DNA of 64,000 nt from an uncultured Prevotellaceae bacterium (GCA_902768785.1 CACXMM010000001.1:248001-312000), one strand, 5' to 3'; positions 27,126 to 36,204 are shown, counted from the stretch's first letter. Numbers and translations: made by a program. The notes: generated by a model not told the origin, from the letters alone.

Positions 27126-28739
27126 CTATCTGTCGATATCAGGAATGACGAAATCGATGGCAGCACCTGTAGCCACAAGGTCGGCAATCTTCTGACCGCG
27201 CAACATCGGGTCAAGGGCACCTGTCAAAGAAAGACCCATCGGGCGCATCTTCAGACGGTATGGGCTCTTGTCACCGCGGGAATCGAGATAGACACCGAAC
27301 TCACCACTTGCACCTTCCACAGAGAAATACCACTGTCCTTCAGGTACCTTGATGATCGGCTTCTGCTTCACATAGAAATCACCCTCGGGGATGTTGTCGA
27401 TCAGCTGTTCGATGATACGCAGACTCTGGTACATCTCATTGATATGACAGGTGTAGCGATCCATCGTGTCACAGCCAGTCATGGTGATCTGCTCCCATTC
27501 CACCTTGTCGTACATCACATAGGGATGATTCTTACGCACATCGTTCTTCCAGCCGGAAGCACGACCGGCAGGACCAGTCACAGCATACGAGATACAGTCT
27601 TCCATACTCATCGGTCCCACCTTCTCAAAGCGGTTGTGGGTGATGATATTGTCTCCGAACACATCTACGTATTCCTGAATCATCGGCTTCAGATACTTCA
27701 CCAGATCCTTCACGTTCTTCACGAAATTAGGATCGATGTCATCCTGCAAGCCACCTATTCTATAATAGTTCTGAATCAGACGACCACCGGTGGTCTCCTC
27801 CATACAGTTCAGCACATGCTCGCGGTCGCGCATAGAATAGAGGAATGCCGTCAGGGCTCCCATGTCCTGTGCGCAGCAGCCTACATAAAGGAGGTGCGAA
27901 TCAAGTCGCTGCAATTCGTCCATAATGGTACGAATGTACTTGATACGATCGGTCAGCTCCACGCCCATGCCTTCTTCAATCACACCAACCAGTGCATGAC
28001 GATGCATCATGGCACTCAGGTAGTTAAGACGATCGGTTAAAGCAAGAGTCTGCGGATAGGTCATCGTTTCACACATCTTCTCGATACCGCGGTGGATATA
28101 GCCTAAATGCGGATAGACACGCTTCACGGTCTCACCGTCGAGAACGGTCTGTAAGCGGAGCACACCGTGTGTTGACGGGTGCTGCGGACCGATGTTGATC
28201 ACGTAGTCATCAGGACCGAACAATTTGTTTTGCTTCGACTGCAGGTTACCGTCCTTGTCGAGGTAATACTCCAAACCATAGTCGGGTTCCACATCATCTT
28301 CGAGGGTATAGTCATCATTGAACTTCCAGTCCTTACGGAAAGGATAGCCTTTGAAGTCAGAACGCAGGAACAGTCGACGCATATCAGGATGTCCTAAGAA
28401 CACGATGCCGTAGAAGTCATAGACTTCCCGCTCCAACAGATCGGCAACGCGCCAGATTCCCGACACTGTCGGGATAAACGGGACGAGTTGTCCATCGGTC
28501 TCGCCTGTCCCGTTCGATGACATGCCATCACCGCATACCTGACATTTGGCCAGCATCTTCACAGAACAGCGCTCATGGGTTTCAGTATTCTCAAGAATAT
28601 AGATACAACCGAGGCCCTGCTCAGCACCGAAATCCTCACCGACAATGGTTACGAGGTAATCAAAATGCTTGCTGTCTTTCAAGTTCTGCATCTCTGCAGC
28701 GAACTTGTCAAAATCAAATGATAAGAATTCTAATTTCAT
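27126..28739 (-). CDS. nuoCD: NADH-quinone oxidoreductase, fused subunits C and D
   Basis: 537 residues. The NuoC-like domain is at about 1-140 (ADLLEREVYDFYGIVFLGHPDMRRL) and the NuoD-like domain from about 158 to the end (NIGPQHPSTHGVLR, HRGIEKMCE, RLDSHLL). The Tyr and His of the quinone site lie in the GPQHPSTHG region. The C-D fusion is seen in several bacterial groups. The start overlaps the nuoB stop by four bases (ATGA). Confidence 0.95.
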   Translation of the reverse strand: MKLEFLSFDFDKFAAEMQNLKDSKHFDYLVTIVGEDFGAEQGLGCIYILENTETHERCSVKMLAKCQVCGDGMSSNGTGETDGQLVPFIPTVSGIWRVADLLEREVYDFYGIVFLGHPDMRRLFLRSDFKGYPFRKDWKFNDDYTLEDDVEPDYGLEYYLDKDGNLQSKQNKLFGPDDYVINIGPQHPSTHGVLRLQTVLDGETVKRVYPHLGYIHRGIEKMCETMTYPQTLALTDRLNYLSAMMHRHALVGVIEEGMGVELTDRIKYIRTIMDELQRLDSHLLYVGCCAQDMGALTAFLYSMRDREHVLNCMEETTGGRLIQNYYRIGGLQDDIDPNFVKNVKDLVKYLKPMIQEYVDVFGDNIITHNRFEKVGPMSMEDCISYAVTGPAGRASGWKNDVRKNHPYVMYDKVEWEQITMTGCDTMDRYTCHINEMYQSLRIIEQLIDNIPEGDFYVKQKPIIKVPEGQWYFSVEGASGEFGVYLDSRGDKSPYRLKMRPMGLSLTGALDPMLRGQKIADLVATGAAIDFVIPDIDR

Positions 28740-29485
28740 GCCTGGCCCTCCTGAGATTTACTAGTTTCCTTCAATTCTTCAATCCTTGAATTCTTCAATT
28801 CTTCCACAACCTCCTTGGGCACATCCGTTACCACGATGGGCTTTTCCCGACGATGATCACCAAACTTATTACGGAACGTCAGTTCCTCGTTAGATACGCC
28901 AAGCTCACGTTCTTCCTTATTCTGCTTGTGATTAGCGCCGCCGAAGAACTTCTCAATCTTCACCTTGCGCTGGAGCTGCATCATACCATACATGATGGCT
29001 TCCGGACGGGGAGGACAACCGGGAATAAACACATCCACGGGGACAATCTCTTCGATGCCTTTCACTACATGATAGCTCGATTTGAACGGACCGCCACTAA
29101 TAGCACAGCCACCCACAGCAATCACATACTTCGGTTCAGCCATCTCATCGTACAGACGCTTCAAGGCGGGCGCCATCTTATGAGTAATGGTACCGGCACA
29201 CATGATCAGGTCAGCCTGACGAGGAGAGTTACGGGTCACCTCGAAACCGAAGCGGGCAAAGTCGTAACGGGAACAGCCGCAGGCCATGAACTCAATACCA
29301 CAGCATGAGGTGGCGAACGTCAGCGACCACAGTGAATTGGCACGTCCCCAGTTGATCAGTTTGTCCAAAGAGCCGGTGATCACATTCACACCACCCTCAT
29401 GGAGCTCGTCAACGATCTTCTGCAACGACTCATTGTCATTCCACTCTTCGTAGGGAATACTCTTGATCTTTGGCTTCATTTCCAT
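28736..29485 (-). CDS. nuoB: NADH-quinone oxidoreductase subunit B
   Basis: 249 residues if started at 29485 (MEMKPK); the ATG at 29479 would give a four-base ATGA overlap with nuoA and is equally likely, while 29506 is less so. Cluster N2 ligands: the CCGIEF pair, the Cys in MCAGT and in PGCPPRP. The protein is about 50 residues longer than usual at its end, and the last 30 codons (VEELKNSRIEELKET) are made by a GAAGAATTGAAG-type repeat (plus strand 28767-28806) like those between genes here. The core is intact, so it should be functional. Confidence 0.94.
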   Translation of the reverse strand: MEMKPKIKSIPYEEWNDNESLQKIVDELHEGGVNVITGSLDKLINWGRANSLWSLTFATSCCGIEFMACGCSRYDFARFGFEVTRNSPRQADLIMCAGTITHKMAPALKRLYDEMAEPKYVIAVGGCAISGGPFKSSYHVVKGIEEIVPVDVFIPGCPPRPEAIMYGMMQLQRKVKIEKFFGGANHKQNKEERELGVSNEELTFRNKFGDHRREKPIVVTDVPKEVVEELKNSRIEELKETSKSQEGQA

Positions 29486-29826
29486 TCCAACGCTCCTTTC
29501 CGCCAAGCGTATGCCAGGCCAAATACCAGTACTAACAAAAAGAATCCGATGCTGGCGATAGCCATGACACCGAACTCCTTAACAACCACTGCCCATGGAT
29601 ACAGAAATACTGTTTCTACATCAAACATGAGGAAAAGGATGGCAAATAGGTAGAAGCCCACACTGACAGGCAACCAGGAAGTACCACGGGTGGGAATACC
29701 GCACTCGTAGGGCTCGCCTTTCACCTTGTTGTATGAGCGTGGACCTATCAGCTTAGCAATCACGTAAGCTGCCACCACTAATGTAATGGCCGTTAAGATA
29801 ACGGTAATTAACAAAGTAAAATACAT
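29476..29826 (-). CDS. nuoA: NADH-quinone oxidoreductase subunit A
   Basis: 116 residues, three membrane helices, with the conserved ECGIPTRG loop (the Cys used in accessibility studies of complex I) and FDVETVFLYPWA. First gene of the operon. A -7 box TAACTTTGC on the minus strand lies at 29883-29891. Confidence 0.96.
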   Translation of the reverse strand: MYFTLLITVILTAITLVVAAYVIAKLIGPRSYNKVKGEPYECGIPTRGTSWLPVSVGFYLFAILFLMFDVETVFLYPWAVVVKEFGVMAIASIGFFLLVLVFGLAYAWRKGALEWK

Positions 29827-29882
29827 ATATGTGTAATTGTTTGATTTGAATGCTCAGCAAAAGCACCTTGTTTTAAAACGGT

Positions 29883-29891
29883 GCAAAGTTA
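29883..29891 (-). promoter_or_regulatory. -7 box of the nuo operon
   Basis: GCAAAGTTA on the plus strand, read as TAACTTTGC on the minus strand, 57 bases before nuoA. No clear -33 at the usual distance. It is back-to-back with the promoter of the LRR gene. Confidence 0.5.
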
Positions 29892-29932
29892 ACAATAATT
29901 TTGCAAATAAAAATAATAAATATGGGAAATTA

Positions 29933-29965
29933 TTGTGTGGATCGGTTTTTTTTCCGTATTTTTGC
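29933..29965 (+). promoter_or_regulatory. Promoter of the LRR surface protein
   Basis: TTG at 29933-29935 and TATTTTTGC at 29957-29965 with a 21-nt spacer; leader of about 30 nt. Confidence 0.6.
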
Positions 29966-29998
29966 AAAACCAATTCATGAAATAGATTTTTCTGCGAT

Positions 29999-31285
29999 AT
30001 GAATATGAAAACAAGAATCCTGATGGTGGTTGTTGCAATGCTCTGTTGCTCAGCCTCGGAGATCAGCGCGAGGACGCCCTCCAAACTTTTCAAGAAAGCC
30101 GAGAAGGCTATTGTAGATGGCATCAACTACTCACTCGATGCCAAGAACAACAAGGCAAAGGTTCTGGCAGGAAAGAACCTCTACACAGGCGACCTGGTGA
30201 TTCCGGAGAAGTTCACCGAGGACAGTGTCACCTATTATGTGGAGGAGATCGACGGTGGAGCCTTCAAGGACTGCCCCACCCTCACCTCCGTGGTGATCCC
30301 CACCACGGTGACGAAGATCGGATCCAGTGCCTTCGAGAACTGCTCGGGTATTGAGACGATCGATATTCCTGAGAGCATCGTAGAGCTACCAGGCGAGATC
30401 TTCGAAGGCTGTACGGCCCTGAAGGAAGTGAAGCTTCACGACGGCATCGTTAGCATCGGTCATGGCGCATTCAAGAAATGTACTGCCTTGGAGACGATCA
30501 CCCTGCCAAAGAGTGTCACATCCATCGCCTATGACGTATTCGAGGGATGTACCAGTCTGAAAGAAGTGAACCTGCCACGGTCTTTGGAGAAGATTGGCTA
30601 CTCTGCCTTCCAGGACTGTTCTGCCCTGGAGGAGATCGAGATTCCTAACGGCGTGAAGGCCATCGGCTGGATAGCCTTCAAGAACTGCACTTCCCTGAAG
30701 AAGTTTTCGTTCACCACGAGCATGGATAACATTGCCAACAGCATCTTTGAGGGATGCACCAGTCTGCAGGAGGTAAATATCCCCACCTCTATCAAGAGCA
30801 TTGCCCACGATGCATTCAAGGGTTGTTCTTCCCTCGACTCTATCTATATTCCGAATTCAGTGAAGACCTTGGGAACCAGTGTCTTTGAGGACTGCTCCAA
30901 CCTGAAGCATGTGAATATCCCCAACGGCATCAAGGAGATCCCCTCCTACTGTTTCAAAAACTGCGGAAGTCTGGCCGCCATCACCATCCCTACTTCGGTG
31001 AAGGAGATCAACAACCAGGCATTCCACGGCTGTTCCTCCATGGAGCGCATCGACATCCCCAGCAGCGTGAAAGAGATGGGTGGTGATGTGTTTGAGAACT
31101 GTTCCAGTCTGATGACCGTCATCATGCGCAGCGGCACACCGGCGAAGATCAAGAAGGATACGTTCCCCAAGTCGTTTATCAAGGATGGCTCTTTGTACGT
31201 TCCCAATATCACCCCCTATCGGGCTGATCTCAAGAGCGCATGGGCACAGTTCCGCGATATCAAAGTGATCCCTCCACAGTTTTAG
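29999..31285 (+). CDS. BspA-like leucine-rich repeat (LRR_5) surface protein
   Basis: 428 residues (MNMKTR; the second Met at 30005 may be the true start). A signal peptide ends near residue 26 (EISARTP). From about residue 70 to 400 there are roughly 13 copies of a 23-residue LRR of the Treponema/BspA type, pattern 'F.gCtsL..i.iP.sv..I...a'. These proteins are cell-surface adhesins or binders. It has neither a lipobox nor a sorting tail, so how it is retained is unclear. It is not functionally tied to the divergent nuo genes. Confidence 0.9.
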   Translation: MNMKTRILMVVVAMLCCSASEISARTPSKLFKKAEKAIVDGINYSLDAKNNKAKVLAGKNLYTGDLVIPEKFTEDSVTYYVEEIDGGAFKDCPTLTSVVIPTTVTKIGSSAFENCSGIETIDIPESIVELPGEIFEGCTALKEVKLHDGIVSIGHGAFKKCTALETITLPKSVTSIAYDVFEGCTSLKEVNLPRSLEKIGYSAFQDCSALEEIEIPNGVKAIGWIAFKNCTSLKKFSFTTSMDNIANSIFEGCTSLQEVNIPTSIKSIAHDAFKGCSSLDSIYIPNSVKTLGTSVFEDCSNLKHVNIPNGIKEIPSYCFKNCGSLAAITIPTSVKEINNQAFHGCSSMERIDIPSSVKEMGGDVFENCSSLMTVIMRSGTPAKIKKDTFPKSFIKDGSLYVPNITPYRADLKSAWAQFRDIKVIPPQF

Positions 31286-31300
31286 AGAACTTCTGTTTTT

Positions 31301-31365
31301 AACACAGAGACACAGAGACTCAGAGAAAAGGGAAAGAAATCTCTGAGCCTCTGTGTCTCTGTGTT
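31301..31365. terminator. Long inverted repeat between convergent genes
   Basis: Arms of 26 bases (31301-31326 and 31340-31365) pair fully with a single G-U. They are built from ACAGAGAC repeats (AACACAGAGACACAGAGACT). A/T runs flank both sides. It separates the LRR gene from the mannan locus and probably works as a two-way terminator. Confidence 0.85.
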
Positions 31366-31391
31366 AATAAAAAATGAACTTTCTTTTATAG

Positions 31392-32705
31392 TTAAGAGAG
31401 TTCCCTCTCCATCACTTCCAGGCACATCCTGCTGTTGTGATACGGACATTTCCAGAAGCCGGCATGATCATCGACGGTATTCAACGTTCCATCGGGATGC
31501 CGGCTCCAGAACCACTCCCCGTTCTCATAGTCGATCAGATTGTCCTTGATGTACTGCCAACAGTGCTGTGCTTTCTCCAGGGCATCCTCATCACCGAAAT
31601 ACTGGTAGATATTGATCCATCCCACCACATTCTCGGCCTGCACCCACCAGTGAAGATCATCATCCACATGTCCTGTATCAAGGTTTGCCTCATGGATCAT
31701 CGATCCATCGGGACGCAGTCCTTTCTCAGAGGCCTTAGCTACCATCTGCACAATCGGCTCCACCTTCGCCAGCACATCCTTGTCACCTAACACCAACGCA
31801 GCCTCATGCAACAGCCATGAGCACTCGATGTCATGACCGTAGCTCTCCAGTTGTCCTGCCTGACGAGTCCAGTCCATATCGAAGAAAAGATCAAGATGGT
31901 GGGTCTCTGGATTCAGGATCCGGTCTGTGAAGATATCGATCAGATTTCGCAAAGAAGCTTCGAGTTTCGGGAGTGAGGAGTCTTTTCGAGGAGTGTGGAG
32001 TGAGGAGTGAGGAGTGAGATTAGTACTATGTGCTTGGTCTTGGGTCATTTCTCCCTCCACGCTCCACGCTCCACGCTCCACACATTCGCGTATCGCGCGA
32101 ACCAAATTGGTATAAGGTTCGATGATATGCAGGTGGGTGTTCTGCGACTTGGGGTAGTTGGCATCAAGTTCAGAGAGTCGCATATCGGCAATCTCTCCCC
32201 ATTCTCGTGTGCACGCCTCGATATAACCGTTGTTCTCCTTGTCGAGCGAATGCTCCTCGATGCAATCGAAGAGTTTCAAAGCATATTGCAGAGCCTCCTC
32301 ATCACCAGTGGCACGGAAATACTCACTGAGTCCGTAGATCATAAAGCCGATGGCATAGAACTGCTTCTTCGTGTCCTTCAGTCTGCCAAAGTAGTCCACC
32401 GACCAATAGGTACCGCCGAACTCCTCATCGTAGAAATGCTCCAAGATATAGTCCTTCATACGGGTAGCAGCCATCAGATACTCTGGTTTCTTCAGCACCC
32501 GGTAGGCAGCAGAGAACGACCATAGGATACGGGCAGAGAGGATACCACCCTTGTCAGCATCCTTCACCAGACGACCGTCACCTGTCATCTGACCATAGAA
32601 GCCACGGTGCTCCCTGTCCTGCATTTTGTCAAGCCAGAAACGCAGGATATTGTTCTCCAACACATCCTGCATTTCCTGTTTCATTTTCTTAATCTTTTCG
32701 TTCAT
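31392..32705 (-). CDS. Mannobiose / cellobiose 2-epimerase (AGE family)
   Basis: 437 residues from MNEKIKKMKQ (ATG at 32705). An alpha6/alpha6-barrel of the N-acylglucosamine 2-epimerase family, with conserved histidines in NTHLHIIEPYTNL, YGHDIECSWLL, DDDLHWWVQAE and WKCPYHNSRMC. In this locus the likely reaction is mannosyl-mannose to mannosyl-glucose, feeding the GH130 phosphorylase. Residues about 207-247 are an insertion absent from what I know of the family: Ser/Thr/His-rich, coded by GGAGTGAGG and CTCCACG repeats at 31966-32084. The frame is kept and both flanks are well conserved. The last gene of the locus. Confidence 0.9.
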   Translation of the reverse strand: MNEKIKKMKQEMQDVLENNILRFWLDKMQDREHRGFYGQMTGDGRLVKDADKGGILSARILWSFSAAYRVLKKPEYLMAATRMKDYILEHFYDEEFGGTYWSVDYFGRLKDTKKQFYAIGFMIYGLSEYFRATGDEEALQYALKLFDCIEEHSLDKENNGYIEACTREWGEIADMRLSELDANYPKSQNTHLHIIEPYTNLVRAIRECVERGAWSVEGEMTQDQAHSTNLTPHSSLHTPRKDSSLPKLEASLRNLIDIFTDRILNPETHHLDLFFDMDWTRQAGQLESYGHDIECSWLLHEAALVLGDKDVLAKVEPIVQMVAKASEKGLRPDGSMIHEANLDTGHVDDDLHWWVQAENVVGWINIYQYFGDEDALEKAQHCWQYIKDNLIDYENGEWFWSRHPDGTLNTVDDHAGFWKCPYHNSRMCLEVMERELS

Positions 32706-32728
32706 TGGGTTATTTTGTTTGTTTTTTA

Positions 32729-32918
32729 TCGAGGAAGGAGGATGGAGGATGGAGGAAGGAGAATACCTTTGTGATTTCGTAATTTCGTTATCTCGTAACA
32801 TCGATATTACGTTATTACGATACTACGTTATTACGACAACCGGTTGACTGTATCTCAGAACATTTCTCCTTCCTCCTTCGTCCTTCCTCCTTCCTCGAGA
32901 CATCCCCCTGCGGGGGGA
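32729..32918. repeat. Hairpin element with GGAAGGAGGATGG arms
   Basis: Left arm 32729-32763 (TCGAGGAAGGAGGATGGAGG...) is complementary to right arm 32864-32899 (...CCTTCCTCCTTCCTCGAGA). Between them are ATTACGTT/CGTAAT repeats that can pair among themselves. A C6/G6 palindrome follows at about 32903-32918. It fills the gap between symporter and epimerase genes. No ORF supported. Confidence 0.85.
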
Positions 32919-32921
32919 TAA

Positions 32922-34262
32922 CTACTTCTTAATTGGATACTTGTAAAGCAACCAGATCATAATGATGATGATGACTGCCGGGAAGAGAGAGAACAGGGCC
33001 CATGTCATCTCACGGACAGCCTCCATATTGGTAATGTTGACAACCGTCTGACCATTGGCATCAGTACCTGAATAGAAACCGGCGATGCCTAACAGCAAAG
33101 CCACGAGTGAACCGGAGATAGCTGTTCCGAACTTCTGTGCCATCGTACCTGAAGAGAAGATAAGACCCGTGGATGATGTTCCGTTCTTCTCCGTGGCATA
33201 GTCAGCCACATCGGCATACATCGACCACAATAGCGGAGAATAAAGGCCCACGCCCACAGAGGTGAGCACTACCAAGGCGACAAGCACCCAGATGTAAGCA
33301 GGATCCATCGGCACGAAGAAGAAGGCGATGGAGAACACCATACAGATGATGCCTGCCACAATAAAGGCTTTCTTCTTGCTGCCCATCCACTGGGTGAACT
33401 TCGGAGACAGACCGCCGAAGATCATACAGGTCACCTCACCGAAGGTCATGAATACCGTGTAGTTGATAATCAGACCAGAAACCGTGACATCACCATGCAG
33501 GCAATACTCCATCAGATAGCCGGCCACGGCATAGCGGAAGCCATTGAAGAAGTTCGTGCAGATACCGATGAGCGTCAGGTAAATCCAAGGCTTGTTCTTA
33601 AACAAATCGGCAAAGGGCTTGAAGGAGAATTTCTCAGCGCGGACGGGCTTCAGACGTTCTTTCGTGAGCAAGCCGCAAGCTAATGTCATGATCGTAGCCA
33701 AGCCACCAAGACAAGCACCTAACACCGCATACTGATGAGCAGGCGTGCCGCCAACCATCTTCTGTAGATAAGGGAACGAGAGCAGGGTGATGAAACCCAT
33801 GGCGTAGGCACCTACCATTCGGAACGAGGAGAACTGGTTCTTCTCATTGTCATCCTCAGTCATCACACCAAGCAATGATCCGTAGGGCACATTGACAGCG
33901 GTATAGCAAGCCATCATAAGAAGGTAAAGCGTGTAGGCGTAGATGCGCTTACCCACAGGACCAAAGTCGGGGGTGTAGAGCAACAGAGCAAAAATCACAC
34001 CCAAGGGCACAGCACCAAAGAGGAGCCAAGGCCGATAGGTGCCCCAACGGCTCTGGGTACGGTCTGCCAACGAACCCATCAGCGGGTCGGTCACCACATC
34101 AAACATACGCGCTATCAGCATCAGCGTTGCCGTGTCAGCCACTGTTAATCCGAAGACATTGGTGAAGAAAAGCGGGAAAGCAATCGACATCACCTTCCAA
34201 GTAATACCACCGGCCGCCGCATCACCGAGGGCGTAACCGATTTTTTCTTTTAGACTTGCCAT
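32922..34262 (-). CDS. Glycoside-cation symporter (MFS, GPH family)
   Basis: 446 residues with 12 predicted membrane helices. The start MASLKEKIGYALGDAAAGG and the motif DPLMGSLADRTQSRWGTYRPWLLFG (key D, R, W residues) are typical of the glycoside-pentoside-hexuronide:cation family. Beside mannanases and a mannobiose epimerase it is likely the inner-membrane mannobiose importer. The start codon follows the conserved frame directly. Confidence 0.92.
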   Translation of the reverse strand: MASLKEKIGYALGDAAAGGITWKVMSIAFPLFFTNVFGLTVADTATLMLIARMFDVVTDPLMGSLADRTQSRWGTYRPWLLFGAVPLGVIFALLLYTPDFGPVGKRIYAYTLYLLMMACYTAVNVPYGSLLGVMTEDDNEKNQFSSFRMVGAYAMGFITLLSFPYLQKMVGGTPAHQYAVLGACLGGLATIMTLACGLLTKERLKPVRAEKFSFKPFADLFKNKPWIYLTLIGICTNFFNGFRYAVAGYLMEYCLHGDVTVSGLIINYTVFMTFGEVTCMIFGGLSPKFTQWMGSKKKAFIVAGIICMVFSIAFFFVPMDPAYIWVLVALVVLTSVGVGLYSPLLWSMYADVADYATEKNGTSSTGLIFSSGTMAQKFGTAISGSLVALLLGIAGFYSGTDANGQTVVNITNMEAVREMTWALFSLFPAVIIIIMIWLLYKYPIKK

Positions 34263-34298
34263 ATTCTTGACTATTATTATTGTTGTTTCTTGACTGTA

Positions 34299-34427
34299 GA
34301 GTTTTTGACTATAGGGTAAAGACTATAGGCTATGGACTATAGACTATAGACTGTAGACTATTTTGACTATTGTGACTATTTTAACTATTGTGACTATTTT
34401 AACTATTGTGACTATTTTAACTATTGT
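34299..34427. repeat. Left repeat block of the GxxExxY element
   Basis: GACTATAG-type repeats at 34299-34362, then four tandem 18-base units at 34356-34427 (GACTATTTTAACTATTGT). The first part is complementary to the CTATAGTC-type block at 34925-35018 on the other side of the small gene. Confidence 0.85.
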
Positions 34428-34468
34428 GCCATACCATTAACTGTTATATTAACGGGAAAAAGTTACAA

Positions 34469-34861
34469 TTATTGTTTTCTTTTATACAGACGTGTTCTAT
34501 GTCTAATCTCCAACCGCTCAGAACCGAAATTGATGAGCATTCCATCATCGATACCTGTAGCCACAAGATAGTTTACCAACTGCACCTCATTCACAGGTAA
34601 GAGCGCATTGACAGCCTTAAGTTCTACGATAACACGGCGGTCAACGATGATGTCCGCCCGATAGTCACCTACAACATGCTGTTTATAAAACACTTTGAAG
34701 GGCACTTCAGTTTCCACAGTAAGTCCATGATCACGCAATTCAATGAACATTGCATTCTTATATACCTTCTCCTCGAAACCAGGTGTTAGCAATCTCCTCA
34801 CTTCCTTAGCGCAATCGGCAATGATATTAATCATCTCTTCAGTGCCCATAACTTCGTTCAT
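34469..34861 (-). CDS. GxxExxY protein (PD-(D/E)XK-like), copy 1
   Basis: 130 residues. The family signature appears as GFEEKVY (G-x-x-E-x-x-Y), followed by YRADIIVDRRVIVELKAV, which looks like the D...ExK core of the PD-(D/E)XK nuclease fold. It shares about a third of its residues by eye with the second copy at 53217-53597. It interrupts the mannan locus and stands between complementary repeat arms, so it looks like cargo of a small mobile element rather than part of mannan use. Function unknown; related proteins occur in 23S rRNA insertions as far as I recall. Confidence 0.85.
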   Translation of the reverse strand: MNEVMGTEEMINIIADCAKEVRRLLTPGFEEKVYKNAMFIELRDHGLTVETEVPFKVFYKQHVVGDYRADIIVDRRVIVELKAVNALLPVNEVQLVNYLVATGIDDGMLINFGSERLEIRHRTRLYKRKQ

Positions 34862-34924
34862 GATTTACCTAAACCCTTTTTAAAAGTCTAACCTCATTCT
34901 TAAAGCCTATTTTCCTATTCCTCA

Positions 34925-35018
34925 TCTATAGTCCTTCTATAGTCTAGTCTATAGTCTATAGTCTACAGTCCTTCTATAGTCTACAGTCCTTCTATAGTCT
35001 ACAGTCCTTCTATAGTCC
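34925..35018. repeat. Right repeat block of the GxxExxY element
   Basis: CTATAGTC-type repeats, ending in 18-base tandem units (AGTCCTTCTATAGTCTAC) at 34967, 34985 and 35003. The last unit overlaps the end of the GH130 gene and supplies its TAG stop (35010-35012). Confidence 0.85.
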
Positions 35019-36197
35019 CTCCTTATTTTTGCGAATGAGTTTTTTGATGGTTTCCACACTGGCTGCTGTCGTCAGTCCGTCCTCAGGTGTATTCATACAG
35101 TAGTCGATGAGTCGGTCGATCGTTGAGGTAGCCACATGCATCCGTGTATCAGCCGATGCATAGTAGATGAACACCTTCCCGTCCTCATCGGCGATCCAGC
35201 CGTTGGCGAAAGCGACATTCATCACATCACCCAGGTACTCGTCGCCTGTTGGTACGAGGAAGTAACCGCCCGGCTGAGCTATCACCTTGGTAGGGTCTTC
35301 CAGAGAGGTCATATACATATAGAGTACATATCTCAGACCGTCGGCAGTAGCCCGTACGCCGTGGGCCAGGTGCAGCCATCCCTTCGGCGTCTTGATGGGA
35401 TGTGGTCCCTCACCATTCTTCACCTCAGTGATCGTATGGTAATGCCGTGCATTGATGATCTTCTCCTCCTTCACCTCCGCATGGGTGATATCATCCACGA
35501 GTGCCCAGCCGATGCCACCACCCGACCCAGTATCGATGAAGCCATCCTGCGGACGGGTATAGAATGCATACTTACCATCCACGAACTCAGGATGCAGCAC
35601 CACATTACGCTGCTGACTCCTCGTCTTCAGGTCTGGCAAACGCTCCCATGTCTTCAGGTCCTTAGTACGGGCGATACCTGCCGTTGCTGTAGCCGCACTC
35701 AGGTTTCCCGGCTGTGAGTCATCATGACGTTCAGCGCAGAACACACCATAGATCCAGCCATCCTCATGGGCAGTGATACGCATGTCATAGATATTAGTGG
35801 CAGGATCCTCTCCCCCATTGGGAGAATCGGAAGGAGCTTCCGGCATCGTGACCGGCTCCTCCCAGAAGCGGAAGTGATCGATACCGTTCGGGCTCTCTGC
35901 CACTGCGAAGAACGACTTTCGGTCAGCACCCTCTACACGAACCACCAGGCAATATTTCCCATTCCACTTGATAGCACCGCTGTTCAGGGTGGCATTCATC
36001 ATGATGCGCTGCATCAGATAGGGATTATCCTGCTCATTGAAGTCATAACGCCACTCCAGCGGGGTATGCTCTGCTGTCAGGATCGGGTTCTTATATTTCT
36101 CATAGATGCCGTTGCCCCACTCTAAAGGTTCATTTTTCCTTGTTAGCAGCTCCTCGTGGTGCTGACGGAGGGCTGCCACTTTTTCTTTGAAATTCAT
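35010..36197 (-). CDS. Mannosylglucose phosphorylase (GH130)
   Basis: 395 residues. GH130 family 1 features: [17 protein letters not shown] with the catalytic Asp, [27 protein letters not shown], and the closing DTRMHVATS. It uses phosphate to split mannosyl-beta-1,4-glucose into mannose-1-phosphate and glucose in the cytoplasm, taking the product of the neighbouring epimerase. A short extra loop (about residues 120-131, [10 protein letters not shown]) is coded by a palindrome TCTCCCCCATTGGGAGA (about 35809-35825). The stop codon lies in a repeat arm. Confidence 0.93.
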   Translation of the reverse strand: MNFKEKVAALRQHHEELLTRKNEPLEWGNGIYEKYKNPILTAEHTPLEWRYDFNEQDNPYLMQRIMMNATLNSGAIKWNGKYCLVVRVEGADRKSFFAVAESPNGIDHFRFWEEPVTMPEAPSDSPNGGEDPATNIYDMRITAHEDGWIYGVFCAERHDDSQPGNLSAATATAGIARTKDLKTWERLPDLKTRSQQRNVVLHPEFVDGKYAFYTRPQDGFIDTGSGGGIGWALVDDITHAEVKEEKIINARHYHTITEVKNGEGPHPIKTPKGWLHLAHGVRATADGLRYVLYMYMTSLEDPTKVIAQPGGYFLVPTGDEYLGDVMNVAFANGWIADEDGKVFIYYASADTRMHVATSTIDRLIDYCMNTPEDGLTTAASVETIKKLIRKNKEGL

Positions 36198-36204
36198 AGT
36201 TTAC

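Noticed and set aside
34469-34861. GxxExxY as an insertion sequence transposase
   Set aside because: Too small, no DDE or HUH motif, arms are short-period repeats, not IS ends.
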